Assembly: GCA_020844525.1 (NCBI GenBank)
Contig: JAJGAH010000123.1
Location: 1 to 7,275 of the forward strand
DNA length: 7,275 bases
From: Eubacterium sp.
GTDB lineage: Bacteria > Bacillota > Clostridia > Lachnospirales > Lachnospiraceae
Reading direction: 5' to 3'
Numbering within the stretch: the first letter of the stretch is position 1; each line of letters begins with the position of its first letter. This document shows positions 6,383 through 7,275 of this stretch, one piece after another. The notes below the pieces were generated by a model. It saw only the letters and a list, made by a program, of their open reading frames with translations. It ran no database searches and had not been told where the DNA came from. The position numbers were made by a program, and so were the translations under genes.

Positions 6383-7215
6383 AACTAAAGAAAAACTCTC
6401 CGGTAGAGCGTCTGTGGAATGGTATCTTTGTGGAAAACCCGGTATTTGTACTGGTACTCGGCACATGTCCGACGCTTGCAACGACGACATCCGCCATCAA
6501 CGCCATCGGAATGGGCCTGTCCACCACAGTCATTCTGGCTCTTTCAAACCTGATTATTTCGGCACTGCGGAAGATCATTCCGGACCGGATGCGCATGCCG
6601 GCGTATATCGTTGTCATTGCGTCCTTTGTAACGATGGTTGATTTTCTGATGGAAGGCTTTACGCCCGCTCTTTACGCTTCACTTGGCATCTACATTCCAC
6701 TGATTGTTGTAAACTGCATCATCATGGGACGTGCAGAGGCTTATGCAGGCAAAGAACCTGTGATCCCGTCATTTTTCGATGGCCTTGGTATGGGCATCGG
6801 TTTTACGATCGCAATTTTCTTCATTGCATCGATCCGTGAGATCATCGGTGCCGGCACCTGGTTTGGTATTCAGGTAATGCCATCCGGCTATGTGCCTGTC
6901 AATATTTTTGTCCTAGCACCGGGTGCCTTCCTCGTGTATGCGTTCCTGGTTGCTGTGATGAACAAGCTGAAGATCGGCGCAGGGCGCAAGCCAAAGAAGG
7001 AGTGGGACCCAACAGAAAAAATATGTGGAGACTGTCTGAGCTGTATGAAGCTAGGCATCTGTGACGAGAAGCCGGAAACCTGTTCGGAATCTCCTGCCCA
7101 GACAATCGCCCGCACGAAGGGAACGGTGGAAGAAGCTGTTGCCGGGTCTGCAGGAGCACAGAGCTCTGCAGCTGAAGGTGCGGTATCTGAGAAAAAGGAG
7201 GAGACTAAGTCATGA
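6379..7215 (+). CDS. rnfE: Rnf electron transport complex subunit E with Cys-rich C-terminal extension
   Basis: RnfE is a six-helix membrane subunit, homologous to NqrD, that pairs with RnfA in the ion-translocating core. The two subunits share an iron-sulphur centre held by membrane cysteines. The core is standard: NPVFVLVLGTCPTLA carries C30, VNCIIMGRAEAYA carries C113, and hydrophobic helices run at about 20-38, 42-63, 73-92, 96-116, 132-153 and 173-194. The protein is 278 residues, longer than the roughly 200-230 I expect for the family. The extra part starts near residue 196 with a basic stretch (GAGRKPKKEW), then five cysteines (C216, C219, C222, C228, C235), then a low-complexity Ala/Glu/Ser tail. 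The ATG overlaps the rnfG stop by 4 bases and follows GGGAGG (6364-6369) by 9. The stop overlaps the rnfA start. The tail is in frame and ends at a good ribosome site, so it is not a frameshift product. Confidence 0.95.
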   Translation: MKLKKNSPVERLWNGIFVENPVFVLVLGTCPTLATTTSAINAIGMGLSTTVILALSNLIISALRKIIPDRMRMPAYIVVIASFVTMVDFLMEGFTPALYASLGIYIPLIVVNCIIMGRAEAYAGKEPVIPSFFDGLGMGIGFTIAIFFIASIREIIGAGTWFGIQVMPSGYVPVNIFVLAPGAFLVYAFLVAVMNKLKIGAGRKPKKEWDPTEKICGDCLSCMKLGICDEKPETCSESPAQTIARTKGTVEEAVAGSAGAQSSAAEGAVSEKKEETKS

Positions 7216-7275
7216 CATTACTTTTGCTGGCAGTCAATGCCTGTCTGATCAATAACGTAGTACTTAGCCAGTTCC
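7212..7275 (+). CDS. rnfA: Rnf electron transport complex subunit A, 3'-truncated by window edge
   Basis: Only the first 21 codons are present. They read MTLLLLAVNACLINNVVLSQ then F, matching the conserved first helix of RnfA, whose INNVVLSQF segment is highly characteristic. RnfA is homologous to NqrE and forms, with RnfE, the pseudo-symmetric pair of the membrane core. The conserved family cysteine in the GxCPF motif that follows LSQF would fall about four residues past the window edge. The ATG overlaps the rnfE stop (ATGA) and follows AAGGAGG (7195-7201) by 10 bases, so the start is well supported. rnfB, the ferredoxin-accepting subunit, would be expected next but cannot be seen. Confidence 0.92.
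   Translation, partial: MTLLLLAVNACLINNVVLSQF

Noticed and set aside
7021..7084. RnfE cysteine cluster as a standard 2x4Fe-4S ferredoxin domain
   Set aside because: The spacing C-x2-C-x2-C-x5-C-x6-C lacks the fourth C-x3-C-P of a ferredoxin motif and there is only one cluster-like group, so it is not called a ferredoxin domain.

Overview
The window carries the 3' end of a V-type (A/V-type) ATPase operon followed by most of an Rnf electron-transport operon, all on the + strand. The cytoplasmic motor genes ntpA (5' end outside the window), ntpB and ntpD occupy 1-3188. A 208-base gap (3189-3396) holds a hairpin terminator and then an AT-rich promoter region. The genes rnfC, rnfD, rnfG, rnfE and the first 21 codons of rnfA follow from 3397 to the window edge. 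rnfB is not seen; in the common C-D-G-E-A-B order it would lie just downstream.

The organism is most likely an anaerobic Bacillota (Clostridia), plausibly Lachnospiraceae. The reasons are strong AAGGAGG-type ribosome sites before almost every gene, a bacterial ntp A-B-D order, the Clostridia-like Rnf order C-D-G-E-A, balanced base composition in the genes, and an AT-rich promoter. This is inferred from gene content and style, not from a database match.

The two operons are linked energetically. Rnf passes electrons between ferredoxin and NAD+ through flavins and Fe-S centres and pumps Na+ or H+ across the membrane. The V-type ATPase couples ATP hydrolysis or synthesis to movement of such an ion. 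The genes that set ion specificity (the ntpK rotor ring) are outside the window, so Na+ versus H+ cannot be decided here.

Every gene looks intact, and the catalytic and cofactor-binding residues expected within the window are present: Walker A and the E-R pair in NtpA, the arginine finger in NtpB, two four-Cys ferredoxin motifs in RnfC, flavinylation threonines in RnfD and RnfG, and two membrane cysteines in RnfE. I see no mobile element, CRISPR array, tRNA or rRNA. No wholly new system is evident. The least ordinary items are a five-cysteine C-terminal tail on RnfE, two perfect palindromes bracketing the rnf promoter, and an SGCT rather than SGAT flavinylation site in RnfG.
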